64,000 bases of DNA from assembly GCA_965248935.1 (NCBI GenBank), contig OZ252214.1:1798001-1862000 (forward strand), written 5' to 3'. The translations under genes were made by a program, and so were the position numbers. The notes under the pieces were generated by a model, which worked only from the letters and a program-made list of their open reading frames with translations, had not been told where the DNA came from and ran no database searches. How positions within the stretch are numbered: the first letter of the stretch is position 1; each line of letters opens with the position of its first letter. This DNA comes from G032773895 sp965248935 (GTDB lineage: Bacteria; Pseudomonadota; Gammaproteobacteria; Pseudomonadales; Cellvibrionaceae). Below, piece by piece: positions 53,243 to 62,801 of the stretch.

Positions 53243-55747
53243 ATGCAAGGTAAAATAATTATGATGTACACTAAGTGGTTAATATTTTTTCTGAGCTTGT
53301 TTGTTTTTCAAAAGGCGCTTTCCGCTTCTCTACACGGTGAGATAATAGAGGTTGACATTGGCGGAGGAGCTTTAGTTAAAGTAAAAGTTTTTGGAGATGA
53401 ATATAATCGATATTATCGCGGAGTAAATGATTATACACTTATCGCCGATTACGATTCAAACTTATTTTATTATGCAATGCAATCAAAAAATGGAAATCAT
53501 TTTACTAGCTCAGGAATCCCTTATTTTGAAGGCATTATGGAAAAAGAAAGCATTTTAAAAAAACGGTTAGCCGATATAGGAATATACCCAAAACTAGAAT
53601 TATTAAATACGAATTATAAGCGTCGTAATATTATTAATTCAAGATTACGATCAAAAAAGGTCTCGCCCAAACCATTAGGCGCATACAATTATAAAAATAT
53701 CAACGATTCAAATATTGGAAAAATTTCAGGTTATACACTATTAATTGATTTTCCCGACCAGGAAGCCAGAGTTAGCCCAAAAGAAATATTTGACTTCATG
53801 AACCAAAAAAATGGTTACATTAAAAACGATAATAATGGATCAATTTTTAACTATTTTCATGACGTATCAGGTGGAAAATTAAATTATACGAATATTGTAT
53901 CTGATCATTATTATCGAACTCCAATGCCAAAATCATACTATGACCAAGCAGAACCTGAAGTACTCCACGCCATGATCAATGATGCACTGGACTATTTTAA
54001 TAAAAACGGAGAAGACTTTTCGCAACTAACGGTTAACTCTGAAGGGCATGTAAGAGCGCTTAATGTACTCTATGCGGGAAATTGGCCAGCAGGATCAGTA
54101 ACTGGACTATGGCCACACGCATGGGATTTTGGCGAAAATGAGCAATATAACGCAAACGGCGTTGTATTTTCTCGTTACCAAATTTCACCAATATATGATG
54201 CCCCCAAAATTGGGGTAATTGTTCATGAAAACGGCCATATGCTATTTGATTGGCCAGATTTATATGGCCCAATGGGATTAGGTTCATATTGCGTTATGTC
54301 TCAACAGCACTCCACTAACCCTCAATGGCCAAACCCCTACCTAAGAGAGTTGGCGGGCTGGGAAATACCCCAAGAGTTTGAAACACTCGAAGAACAGGTA
54401 ACAGCAAACTCAAATGAAAGTTTTGCTTGGGAAAATTCAGAAAACCCAAATGAATTCTATTATATAGATGCACGAACACGCCAAAACTCAGAAACAGGGA
54501 GAGCGAGATGGGAAAACGAAGAGGGATTGTATATTTGGCATGTGGATAAACAGGGGAAAGTTTTTTCAGAGAAAAACAGTCCTCAGGAACACCCTATAGT
54601 TTCTTTAAAGAAAGTGAGTAAAAAAATAAATAAATATGGATTTTCTCAAAAAACAACCACCGATATTAGTGATATCACCTATCCCAATACCCACTGGTGG
54701 GATAGAAATTTATCTGGGTTAACATTATCCGATATATCTGTTAATGAAAATAAATCTAGATTTTCATTGGGAGAACCAACTTATCCAGACAAGGTTGGCT
54801 TAACCTCACAGGTTATTTTTAATAATCAAATTATTCCATTATCTATACGCTGTGACTTAATTAAAGGGAGTGGTGGAGTAGCCCCTGTGGGAGGAAATTT
54901 CAAAGGGAAAGTACGAGCAGGAGATAAAATATTTATTAATTCAGATGGAGCAACCTACGCAGTTGAAGTTCTCGATATGACTCCCTGGTGGCTGTATCTC
55001 GATTGGAGCAACCCCTACATGGGGCAAGGATCGAGAAACGGAGAATGCTCAATAATTCGTGAGAGTAAAACATGGCAAGGGGGGAGCATAGAACCTGAAG
55101 GCTTTCAATGGGTGTATTCTAGCCAAGATCATTTCATTGATATTTACCCTGATTCAGGTTTTTTTGCCAGCAGCATAAAAGTAAATGGCATTGAACAAGG
55201 GCATGGGCGTAATTCACTGTCAATTGGACCAATTGAGACGGAGACTCAAATAGAAATTGAATTTGATTCGGTGGAAAACTTTCCATTTGAAGTAATTATT
55301 TCAGGCAAAAATGGCATGGGAGATTACTCTGGAAATGGTTTCTATAAAAAAGGCGAGATGGCAAAGGTGAGTATTGAGGACAGCTACCCTGGGTATGAAT
55401 TTAGCCATTGGATTGTACATAAAGGAGATTTTGAATTACAGGACCCATACGCCAAAGAACAACATTTTTTGGTTACCCAAAACACGGTTATTTTAGCTGT
55501 ATATATCGTTACTCCTATTATGCTTAATCTTGAATTTGTCGAACCGGAGAATGGCCAAATTTTTATTTCAAATATTGATCAAAGCCCAGTTTGGACTCTA
55601 AAAGCTAAAGCCAACGCAGGATGGCTCTTTAGCCAATGGAAAATTAAAAATGGTAAGGGCAATATAGCCTCCCCCCACACCGCAAATACTAGGGTTCATT
55701 TATACCAACACACTCTTATCGAAGCCGAGTTTGTTCGAGATGAATAA
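53243..55747 (+). CDS. secreted M6-family metalloprotease
   Basis: This 834-residue protein has a signal peptide (KWLIFFLSLFVFQKALSA), a propeptide-like region, and an M6 (immune inhibitor A-like) peptidase domain with HExxH as VIVHENGHMLFDWPDLYG (H328, E329, H332). DLYGPMGLGSYCVMS and LYIWHVD are further M6 blocks. The C-terminal third is beta-rich, with repeat-like SHWIVHKGD and FSQWKIKNG units like the bacterial InlB-type repeats. It starts at 53243, or at a nearby ATG (53261 or 53264). Confidence 0.85.
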   Translation: MQGKIIMMYTKWLIFFLSLFVFQKALSASLHGEIIEVDIGGGALVKVKVFGDEYNRYYRGVNDYTLIADYDSNLFYYAMQSKNGNHFTSSGIPYFEGIMEKESILKKRLADIGIYPKLELLNTNYKRRNIINSRLRSKKVSPKPLGAYNYKNINDSNIGKISGYTLLIDFPDQEARVSPKEIFDFMNQKNGYIKNDNNGSIFNYFHDVSGGKLNYTNIVSDHYYRTPMPKSYYDQAEPEVLHAMINDALDYFNKNGEDFSQLTVNSEGHVRALNVLYAGNWPAGSVTGLWPHAWDFGENEQYNANGVVFSRYQISPIYDAPKIGVIVHENGHMLFDWPDLYGPMGLGSYCVMSQQHSTNPQWPNPYLRELAGWEIPQEFETLEEQVTANSNESFAWENSENPNEFYYIDARTRQNSETGRARWENEEGLYIWHVDKQGKVFSEKNSPQEHPIVSLKKVSKKINKYGFSQKTTTDISDITYPNTHWWDRNLSGLTLSDISVNENKSRFSLGEPTYPDKVGLTSQVIFNNQIIPLSIRCDLIKGSGGVAPVGGNFKGKVRAGDKIFINSDGATYAVEVLDMTPWWLYLDWSNPYMGQGSRNGECSIIRESKTWQGGSIEPEGFQWVYSSQDHFIDIYPDSGFFASSIKVNGIEQGHGRNSLSIGPIETETQIEIEFDSVENFPFEVIISGKNGMGDYSGNGFYKKGEMAKVSIEDSYPGYEFSHWIVHKGDFELQDPYAKEQHFLVTQNTVILAVYIVTPIMLNLEFVEPENGQIFISNIDQSPVWTLKAKANAGWLFSQWKIKNGKGNIASPHTANTRVHLYQHTLIEAEFVRDE

Positions 55748-56769
55748 ACAAGTAGAATAGAGAACGAGCCTCCATGACCTGCTTATATAGACCTTAATGA
55801 AAGTTAATTTTGCTTCTCAAGGCAACGCCGGTTATCTAAACTTCGGATTGTTATCCATTTTCCGATATTTAGTGGTCGGCACACACAAAGCTCAAAAGAG
55901 TGACGTTCATCACATTTATTTGAATGCAACTCAAGAGATTAGGCTATGTTTTATCGTTAATCTATTTCCACAAAACCTAGGCGCTTTTCACTGAGACTTA
56001 TGCCTGTGAAAACTAACGAAAAGTAGCCTTAAATCAGGATATTTCTTATTAGAAAGAGAATTGAAACATTGAACTAAAGCTGGAAATTCGAAACTTAATG
56101 AGGCTCAGATCACAAATATCTTATATCTATAAGCATTATACAAAGCTAACTATTGAAATCATTGACTCTATATGAGTGAAATATTTTAGTATTAACCAAT
56201 AGAAATTTGCTGTTTAATTGGAGATGTGAACACCTAATTTATGCAAAAAATAGTTGATAATAAGAAAGATAAAGATTATTAAAACAAAAAATGTGAATGT
56301 TGTCTCTACTCTGATTGCCAAATATGTTTAATATTCGTCTCGCGTCCCAGGCAATAGCTGTTTGTTTGGTAGGTTGAAGCGAAAGTAGAAAATAATAAAA
56401 AATTATCCATCATAAATTCTACTTTCGTCTTCGTCTTTTAGCTTTGCTATTTTTAGCTAGTGCCAATTGATTTTCACAGTAAGGTCAATTGATATCTACA
56501 TATTACCTAAAATCATTATAAATATAAGCAACCATTTCTTTTCAATATTATCTCAATTCTAATTTACTGAATACTATATCTAACAACTCACACTGAGGTA
56601 ATTTACTTCTTATCCGTCAAGTAAGTATAAGTAGCAGGCAATACGTGCCAAATCTCTACCCTAAGAGATTAATTTCACTCTTGTGGTGAGAGCCTGAGTT
56701 GCGAACAACGGCTTAGGAACCAGCAGTACACCATTTGTTAACTTAACCAATAATTTAATGGAATCTAAA
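55748..56769. other. 1-kb intergenic region before the first astacin gene
   Basis: No convincing gene. It holds the regulatory-like segment 56291-56350 shared with the M6 leader, a hairpin (CGAAAGTAGAA 56380-56390 with TTCTACTTTCG 56417-56427), and from 56566 the 5' region duplicated before the second astacin at 58440. Confidence 0.55.
56566..56769 (+). repeat. 5' flank of astacin copy 1, duplicated before copy 2
   Basis: From TTGAATACTATATCTAACAAC to the astacin start this region is nearly the same as 58440-58726, which carries about 80 extra bases. It shows the duplication unit included the promoter. Confidence 0.75.
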
Positions 56770-58179
56770 ATGAATAAAAAAATAAAATACATAATAAATT
56801 CAATAGTATCTCTAGGAATCGTCGGTCTGACTTGTGGTGTCAATGCACAAAATTCCAATGTCAGCGAAATGGACGTAAACCGACATCTCTTAGGTCCAAG
56901 CGAGAGTACCTTTTATCAACCCGATGCATCGGATATTGAATATCGAACCCTAGATGGTTATGCGATTATTGAAGGCGATGTGGTTGTTGGAACCCACGAA
57001 GACGTTCAAGAAAACGGCGTAAAAGATTTAACCGTACATGAACATGATGGAAATACAAGAGTTGCCTGGCATGGAAGAAGTACCTGGCCAAACGGTGTGG
57101 TGCCTTACGTTATTACTAGCGAATCTCAAGGAGACACTTCAGCGATTCAAGCGGGTATGAATCTGATTTCATCCAATACAGGTATCACTTTTGTTCAGCG
57201 TACAAATGAATCTGCTTACATAAATATTATTAAGGGAGGTGGCTGCTACTCTTATATTGGACGAATAGGAAGAAAACAAGATGTTTCAATTGGTCGTGGT
57301 TGTGCTTATAGAGGTGTTGTTGCCCACGAACTGATGCACGCCTTGGGTTATTACCATGAACAATCTCGATATGATCGTGATAGCTATGTAAGAATTAACT
57401 ATGAAAATATTACAGCAGGAATGGAGAGTAACTTTAATAAAGGTCCCTCGGCTACGACCAGCGTTGGCAGTTATGATTATCGCTCTATTATGCATTATAC
57501 CTATAGATCCTTTAGTAAAAATGGGCAGCCAACAATTGAATCTCTTGACCCTAATGTACCTAGTAGCCAACTAGGTCAGCGCAATAATCTAAGCAGTAAA
57601 GATATTGCTGGGCTGCAAGCAAAATATGGAACGGGTTCTGGCTCTTCTTCAAGTTCAAGTAGCTCTTCTTCCTCATCGTCAAGCTCAAGCAGTTCTTCTT
57701 CAAGCTCAACTAGCTCTTCATCCAGCTCAAGCAGCTCTTCCGGCGGTACATGTAACTCGCCACACTATATGGCCGGTACTCGCTATAGCACTGGTAGCAA
57801 AGTTCAAAATAACGGAACTGAATATACCTGCTCAGTTGGCGGCTGGTGTTCATCTTCTGCCGCATGGGCATTTGAACCTGGAACTGGATTATATTGGAAG
57901 TTCGCCTGGAAGCTTAACGGCGCTTGCGGAACAACTGGTAGCAGCTCTTCTTCTAGTTCAAGTAGTTCGTCCTCAAACAGCTCTTCGTCAAGTTCAGGAT
58001 CTACCGGCAAAACCTGTAAGGGATTAACTATGTGGGAAAGATCCTCTGTATATACACGCGGTAATTCCGTTCAATACAATGGAGTGAAATACACCGCTAA
58101 CTGGTGGACACGTGGCCGCAATCCTGAACAAAGTTCAGGCCGCTGGCAAGTTTGGTCAAACAAAGGAAACTGTATGTAA
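56770..58179 (+). CDS. secreted astacin-type (M12A) metalloprotease, copy 1, with polyserine linkers and two carbohydrate-binding modules
   Basis: From ATG 56770 this is 469 residues. It has a signal peptide ending in VNA, an astacin domain with zinc site HELMHALGYYH (H186, H190, H196) and Met-turn SIMHY, a polyserine linker, a cysteine-containing sugar-binding-like domain (GGTCNSPHYMAGTRYSTGSK ... GWCSSSAAWAFEPGTG), a second linker and a CBM5/12-type chitin-binding domain (LTMWERSSVYTRGNSVQYNG ... WWTRGRNPE). The start is chosen because in copy 3 the upstream ATGG is ACGG, leaving only MNxK. Confidence 0.93.
   Translation: MNKKIKYIINSIVSLGIVGLTCGVNAQNSNVSEMDVNRHLLGPSESTFYQPDASDIEYRTLDGYAIIEGDVVVGTHEDVQENGVKDLTVHEHDGNTRVAWHGRSTWPNGVVPYVITSESQGDTSAIQAGMNLISSNTGITFVQRTNESAYINIIKGGGCYSYIGRIGRKQDVSIGRGCAYRGVVAHELMHALGYYHEQSRYDRDSYVRINYENITAGMESNFNKGPSATTSVGSYDYRSIMHYTYRSFSKNGQPTIESLDPNVPSSQLGQRNNLSSKDIAGLQAKYGTGSGSSSSSSSSSSSSSSSSSSSSSSTSSSSSSSSSSGGTCNSPHYMAGTRYSTGSKVQNNGTEYTCSVGGWCSSSAAWAFEPGTGLYWKFAWKLNGACGTTGSSSSSSSSSSSSNSSSSSSGSTGKTCKGLTMWERSSVYTRGNSVQYNGVKYTANWWTRGRNPEQSSGRWQVWSNKGNCM
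57642..57738 (+). repeat. polyserine-linker repeat, copy 1
   Basis: Low-complexity AGC/TCT/TCA/TCC codons encode an almost unbroken serine run between the astacin domain and the first binding module. Similar tracts are at 57940-58002, 59596-59733, 59923-59970 and 63676-63740. Confidence 0.85.
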
Positions 58180-58726
58180 GTTTATAAAAAACTAGCCAAA
58201 TAAAAAATACCCGATCCAATATATATTGGATCGGGCAATCGTCTTCAAGTTTAAATTAGAAAACTGTATTTTTATAAAAATTTTTCCCTTACCTCTTTTG
58301 TCGATATTAAAACCCATTTATAGCAGCCAACAAACATTAGCCACAACCTGAAAGACTCGCCAAAATATTTCGTTAACCTCACTCCTTCGTTATTATGTTT
58401 ATTATTTTTTCCGCGTTCCATAGTAGTTGTTTAGTAGGTTATTGAATACTATATCTAACAACTTACACTGAGGTAATTTACTTCTCATACGTCAAGTAAA
58501 GTAAGTACCGGGTAAAGTTAAATAAAATAAATCTGGCAACCCCATTATTGATATTTACCTGTGACAGGCAAAACAAGAGTCAATTTAATTACAATCAATA
58601 CATACCAAATTTCTGCCCTAAGAAAGTAATTTCACTCTTGTGGTGAGAATCTAAGTTGCAAACAACGGCTTGGCGACCAGTAGTACACCATTTGTTAACT
58701 TAACCAATAATTTAATGGAATCTAAA
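58180..58726. other. gap between astacin copies 1 and 2
   Basis: It contains the hairpin at 58210-58235 and the duplicated 5' flank from 58440. No gene is supported. Confidence 0.6.
58210..58235. terminator. hairpin after astacin copy 1
   Basis: CCCGATCCAAT, ATAT, ATTGGATCGGG: an 11-base perfect stem with a four-base loop, 30 bases after the stop. An A-rich stretch precedes it, so on the minus strand it would be followed by T. A near copy is at 60181-60208. Confidence 0.5.
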
Positions 58727-60151
58727 ATGAATAAAAAAATAAAATACATAATAAATTCAATAGTATCTCTAGGAATCGTCGGTCTGACTTGTGGTGTCAA
58801 TGCACAAACGTCTAATGTCAATGAAATGGACGTAAACGAGCATCTTTTAGGTCCAGGCGAGCGTACCTTTTATCAACCCGATGCATCAGATATTGAATAT
58901 CAAACCCTAGATGGTTATGCGATCATTGAAGGTGATATAGTTGTTGGCACGCATAAAGACGTACAAGAAAACGGCGTAAAAGATTTAACCGTACATAGAG
59001 GTGATACAAATCAAAAAGTTGCTTGGCATGGAGGAAGTACTTGGCCAAATGGCGTGGTGCCTTACGTTATTACTAGCAAATCTCAAAAGGATGCTTCAGT
59101 AATTCAAGCGGGTATGGATATGATTTCATCCAATACAGGTATCACTTTTGTTCAGCGTACAAATGAATCGTCTTACATAAGCTTTGCTAAGGGAGGCGGT
59201 TGCTACTCGCTACTTGGGCGACAGGAGAAAAAGCAAACTATTTCAATTGGTCGTGGCTGTGCTTCTAAAGGTATTGTTGCCCACGAGCTGATGCATGCCC
59301 TGGGTTATTACCATGAGCAATCTCGATATGACCGCGATAGCTATGTAAAAATTAACTATGAAAATATTAAATCGGGAATGAGCTTCAACTTTGATAAAGG
59401 TCCAGCGGTTACTAGCAGTGTCGGCAGTTATGATTATCGCTCTATTATGCATTATTCCTATAGAGCCTTTAGTAAAAATAGACTGCCAACAATTGAATCT
59501 CTTGATCCAAATGTACCTAATTATCAATTAGGTCAACGCAATAATTTAAGCAGTGCAGATATTGCTGGTTTACAGACACATTATGGAACGGGTTCTGGCT
59601 CTTCATCAAGTTCAAATAGTTCTTCGTCAAGTTCAAGCAGCTCTTCGTCAAGCTCAAGCAGCTCTTCGTCAAGTTCAAGTAGTTCTTCGTCAAGCTCAAG
59701 CAGCTCGTCGTCAAGTTCAAACAGTTCTTCCAGCGGTGGCACATGTAACTCGCCACAATATATGGCCAATACTCACTATAGCACTGGTAGTAAAGTTCAA
59801 AATAACGGAATTGAATATATCTGCTCAGTTGGCGGCTGGTGTTCATTTCCAGCAGCGCGGGTATTTGAGCCAGGTATTGGATCACACTGGCAAATAGCCT
59901 GGGATCTAAATAGCGATTGTGGAACCTCTAGCAGCAGTTCGTCTTCAAGCTCAAGTAGCTCGTCTTCAGGTTCTGCTGGAAAAACCTGTGAGGGACTATC
60001 TATATGGAATAGCTTTTTTGTATACAGACGCGGAAATTCCGTTCAATATAATGAAGTGAAATATACCGCTAACAGGTGGACACTAGGCCGTAATCCTGAA
60101 CAAAACTCTGGCCGCAGGAAAGCTTGGACAAACCAGGGAAGCTGTATGTAA
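58727..60151 (+). CDS. secreted astacin-type (M12A) metalloprotease, copy 2, with two carbohydrate-binding modules
   Basis: From ATG 58727 this is 474 residues and closely related to copy 1. It keeps the signal peptide, zinc site HELMHALGYYHEQSRYDRD, Met-turn SIMHYSY, two polyserine linkers (the first longer) and both binding modules. Some module tryptophans and aromatic residues differ from copy 1 (GWCSFPAARVFEPG, YTANRWTLGRNPE), so sugar binding may have shifted. Flanking duplicated DNA shows recent tandem duplication. Confidence 0.92.
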   Translation: MNKKIKYIINSIVSLGIVGLTCGVNAQTSNVNEMDVNEHLLGPGERTFYQPDASDIEYQTLDGYAIIEGDIVVGTHKDVQENGVKDLTVHRGDTNQKVAWHGGSTWPNGVVPYVITSKSQKDASVIQAGMDMISSNTGITFVQRTNESSYISFAKGGGCYSLLGRQEKKQTISIGRGCASKGIVAHELMHALGYYHEQSRYDRDSYVKINYENIKSGMSFNFDKGPAVTSSVGSYDYRSIMHYSYRAFSKNRLPTIESLDPNVPNYQLGQRNNLSSADIAGLQTHYGTGSGSSSSSNSSSSSSSSSSSSSSSSSSSSSSSSSSSSSSSSSSNSSSSGGTCNSPQYMANTHYSTGSKVQNNGIEYICSVGGWCSFPAARVFEPGIGSHWQIAWDLNSDCGTSSSSSSSSSSSSSSGSAGKTCEGLSIWNSFFVYRRGNSVQYNEVKYTANRWTLGRNPEQNSGRRKAWTNQGSCM

Positions 60152-60180
60152 GCTTATAAAAAATTAACCAAATAAAAAAT

Positions 60181-60208
60181 GCCCGATCCAATATATATTG
60201 GATCAGGC
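60181..60208. terminator. hairpin after astacin copy 2
   Basis: GCCCGATCCAAT and ATTGGATCAGGC pair with one mismatch around ATAT. It is a copy of the hairpin at 58210 and lies at the same distance from its gene. Confidence 0.5.
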
Positions 60209-60430
60209 AATTGTCCTCAATCTTAAATTAGAAAACTGTATTTTTATAAAAACTTTTCGCGCAAATATCATACATTCACTATCTCACCCATAAAACTTTC
60301 CCCTTACCTCTTTTGCCAACATAAGAAGCCATTCCAACTCAAACTTCTTTAGACATAGGAAAACTTATTAAAAATATAAATAGCTATACTTTACTAGCCT
60401 GGGTTCAACCCTGAATGTAGTGGTCAAGGT

Positions 60431-60532
60431 TTACGCGGCTAAGCTAGCGACATAATCGCTCATTAGTCTAGCCGGTGTTTTGTATTCCAAACCTTTTCTT
60501 GATCAAGTGTTGAGTCGATGCGCCGCATGTCT
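60431..60532 (-). pseudogene. transposase C-terminal remnant (IS30-like)
   Basis: The minus strand reads RHAAHRLNT, a stop, then SRKGLEYKTPARLMSD and a final stop. This resembles the end of IS30-type transposases (LN.RPRK.L.Y.TPA). It is a short, already broken fragment. Confidence 0.5.
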
Positions 60533-60579
60533 CACATCAGCTTGATTAAATTGGGAAAGCGTGGTGATATTGAGAATCA

Positions 60580-60962
60580 ATATGCGATCAAATAAAGTTC
60601 AATTGGCAATGAATCTGAAAACTTAAGCAAAGGTTATCGCCCCATTTTGAGATAAGAGCCTATAGTGTGGGCAAGAGTAATTGAAGTGTTCTAGAGCGAT
60701 ATGAGAATAAGGAGTTGAATGGTCTTGCCACAACCAGAACGACCATAACGGTTTAAGCAAAACACACGTTTGCCGACAGATTGTTTTTCAACAGAAGAGA
60801 GGTGTTTGTATACAAAGCCATGAGAAACCAGATGCCCATGTTTTTTGCAATGTTGGCAAGGAAGGCTTTCGTCCAAACAGTCGAGAGACAAAGTGAACGC
60901 ATCCAGCGATATGATACGGGGTAAAACGTATTCATGCTGAGTGGAGTAGAAAGAGAAGGTGG
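60580..60962 (-). pseudogene. decayed transposase-like gene with Cys zinc-ribbon start
   Basis: The minus strand encodes DCLDESLPCQHCKKHGHLVSHGF and VFCLNRYGRSGCGKTIQLL, a Cys-rich start common in a group of transposase-like proteins. The frame then meets several stops (near 60679 and beyond). No intact start was found. Confidence 0.5.
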
Positions 60963-61191
60963 GGATTGTAGAGTGTCTGTGAGAAATTTCAACTGACCGA
61001 GTTAGCGTTGTGGTTCACCCAGTATTTTACGATGGGTATTGGGTTAGAAAACAGGGGTTTTTACTATGGGAGTTTGGGAGGTAACACTAAGGAAGAGTTG
61101 TTGTTGATGTTGGACGCCGAAGCTGTTGGGGAAGACAATGAAATCTAAATCGGCTATAGTCGAAATGCTCAAAGAACCTCGGAGAACCTCG

Positions 61192-61440
61192 ATGCCTTTA
61201 AAAGCAACGTCAATCAGACTTGATGACAAAACACTAGAGAGTGTTGGCCTGTTGGCCAATGCGATGGATAGACCAAAAGCTTGGCTTATGGCGCATGCGA
61301 TAAAGCAGTATGTAGCCCGAGAAGACAGGCTGCTCAAAGCGATAGAAAAGGGTGTGCAAGCCGCCGACGAAGGTCGATTAATCGACCATGAGGACGTTAG
61401 AGCCAAATGGGAGGCCAAACGTGCATCTCAAGTGGACTGA
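61192..61440 (+). CDS. ribbon-helix-helix antitoxin
   Basis: The ATG at 61192 (MPLKATSIRLDDKTLESVGLLA), preceded by GGAG, gives 82 residues. The N-terminal beta strand plus two helices (ANAMDRPKAWLMAHAIKQYV) is the RHH fold of ParD/CopG antitoxins, and the acidic C terminus would bind the toxin. An upstream frame from 61126 also opens but has weaker support. The toxin gene overlaps the end by about 20 bases. Confidence 0.75.
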   Translation: MPLKATSIRLDDKTLESVGLLANAMDRPKAWLMAHAIKQYVAREDRLLKAIEKGVQAADEGRLIDHEDVRAKWEAKRASQVD

Positions 61441-61730
61441 CTTAGCCAATCTTGATCTTGATTTTATCGAAGCCTACATAACCAAAGAAAATAGCCCAAT
61501 CGTGGCTATCGATGTTGTATTAAACATACTGGATGCAACGGAACTTATCTTGCCGGATCACCCCTATGCTGGGCGTGAAGGTCGATATAAAGGGACCTTG
61601 GAACGGGTGATTGATGGACCGGGTGATTGATGGACAGCCAATTAAAGTTGTTTATCGTGTTAATGAATCGTTAGTGCAAGTAGAAATACTGCGTGTGGTC
61701 CATGACTCACAGGAAGAGTGGCACGCCTAA
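61421..61730 (+). pseudogene. ParE/RelE-like toxin broken by a 16-bp duplication
   Basis: The gene starts at GTG 61421 with GGGAGG upstream and reads HLKWTDLANLDLDFIEAYI and HPYAGREGRYKGTLERVIDG, as in ParE/RelE toxins. A tandem duplication (61605-61620 and 61621-61636, GGGTGATTGATGGAC) shifts the frame, ending it after 69 residues. Removing one copy restores QPIKVVYRVNESLVQVEILRVVH and a 97-residue protein ending at 61730. Confidence 0.8.
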
Positions 61731-61847
61731 CCCGCATGTCACATGGCTTGCCAATACAAAGAGCGTAAGCCAAGCACTGCATAGGGAATATGAAAAAGGA
61801 GCTTTGGACTGTCAATATGTTAATAGCCGAAGTAATACCTCATCCAT

Positions 61848-62204
61848 ATGAACGAGCGTATCTATGACTACATCCTGACCACATCCTAGGGCGATTCCTA
61901 CAAGCCCCGACCCTTCCTATCTAATCCCCCACCCTCGGCAGCCTCAACCGCTACAGCTACAGCTACACCCTCAGCCACACCCTTAACACACCCCCCCTCC
62001 GACTTCTTTATCGCCCACTTAGAAGAAACCAACTACAAACTTTGGAAACCCTTCTACCGTAACTTGGCAAGAAAACCAAGCATATATACCACCTTCAACA
62101 TTCTCACTGCCGTTCTTGCAAGTAAGCTCGGTGGCCCCTGAACCGGAGCAGGCGTCGCCACCTATGCCTACTATTATGCCACCTATGCGTTTACAAAAAA
62201 TTAA
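61848..62204 (+). pseudogene. decayed Rhs-family fragment
   Basis: Frames read MNERIYDYILTTS, GRFLQAPTLPI, a stop, SPTLGSLNRYSYSYTL, then SDFFIAHLEETNYKLW and GAGVATYAYYYATYAF. This follows the Rhs core end (ERxYDPxLGRFLxADP...SxNRYSYVxNNPLxxxDPSG). Several stops and a C7 run at 61991-61997 break the frame. It has no function left. Confidence 0.7.
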
Positions 62205-62801
62205 TTGAATTAAAAAGGAGAGTGTCCGACTCAATAAGTACTGAGCCGGTTCCGCTTTTACAGATATTTACAATATTTTCTCTATTCTTTTACCATGTAT
62301 CCGAAATGAAATTATATTTCTAACAACCCACAAATAAAATTTATTTCCTAACACAGTTATCACGCCTAACCCTCCACTATATTTCACATAATTAAAAATA
62401 TTATTCTCTTATAAAAACAAAAATGCGCCAATTGTTTTTTGTTGGCACGCTAAAAATCATTATAAATTTATTCAAAAAATAAAATAAATAAAAAATATTT
62501 ATTATAGTGAGGTTTTTTATTTTTTATTCGTCAACTAAATACAAAATAAAACTGCATTAACAGGAGGGGTAAACTACTTATCTCTAATATATAGAGGTGG
62601 AATCATTTATAGTCCAAGAGATGTTGCCCAAAATAAGGAAAACAAATACCACTCGATACAATAGGTGACTTGTATCCCGCTGACGGACCTTATATTTATA
62701 GAGCAAATTAAACTTGGTTAACCTAATCAAGAAACCATTTGTCGCATCTCGTACTATTTGACACCACCATTTAATTTAACCAATACATAACGGAATCAAA
62801 A
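62205..62801. other. AT-rich gap before astacin copy 3
   Basis: No gene is supported. Its last ~40 bases resemble the region before copies 1 and 2 (ACACCA..ATTT, TTAACCAATA, GGAATC), but the upstream part differs. Confidence 0.55.

Noticed and set aside
55797..55994. 65-residue frame after the M6 protease
   Set aside because: No family resemblance, no ribosome-binding site and AT-rich intergenic composition.
57642..58002. Opposite-strand and shifted frames in polyserine tracts, giving Glu/Leu- or Gln/Ala-rich proteins
   Set aside because: They arise from the repetitive serine codons and have no starts, ribosome sites or conservation.
58670..58726. Longer N terminus of astacin copy 2 (MATSSTPFVN...)
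   Set aside because: The added part is the conserved untranslated flank seen before copy 1, and copy 3 lacks the corresponding ATG.
61044..61418. Minus-strand 124-residue frame over the RHH antitoxin
   Set aside because: It is the shadow of the antitoxin gene, which has a clear family match.
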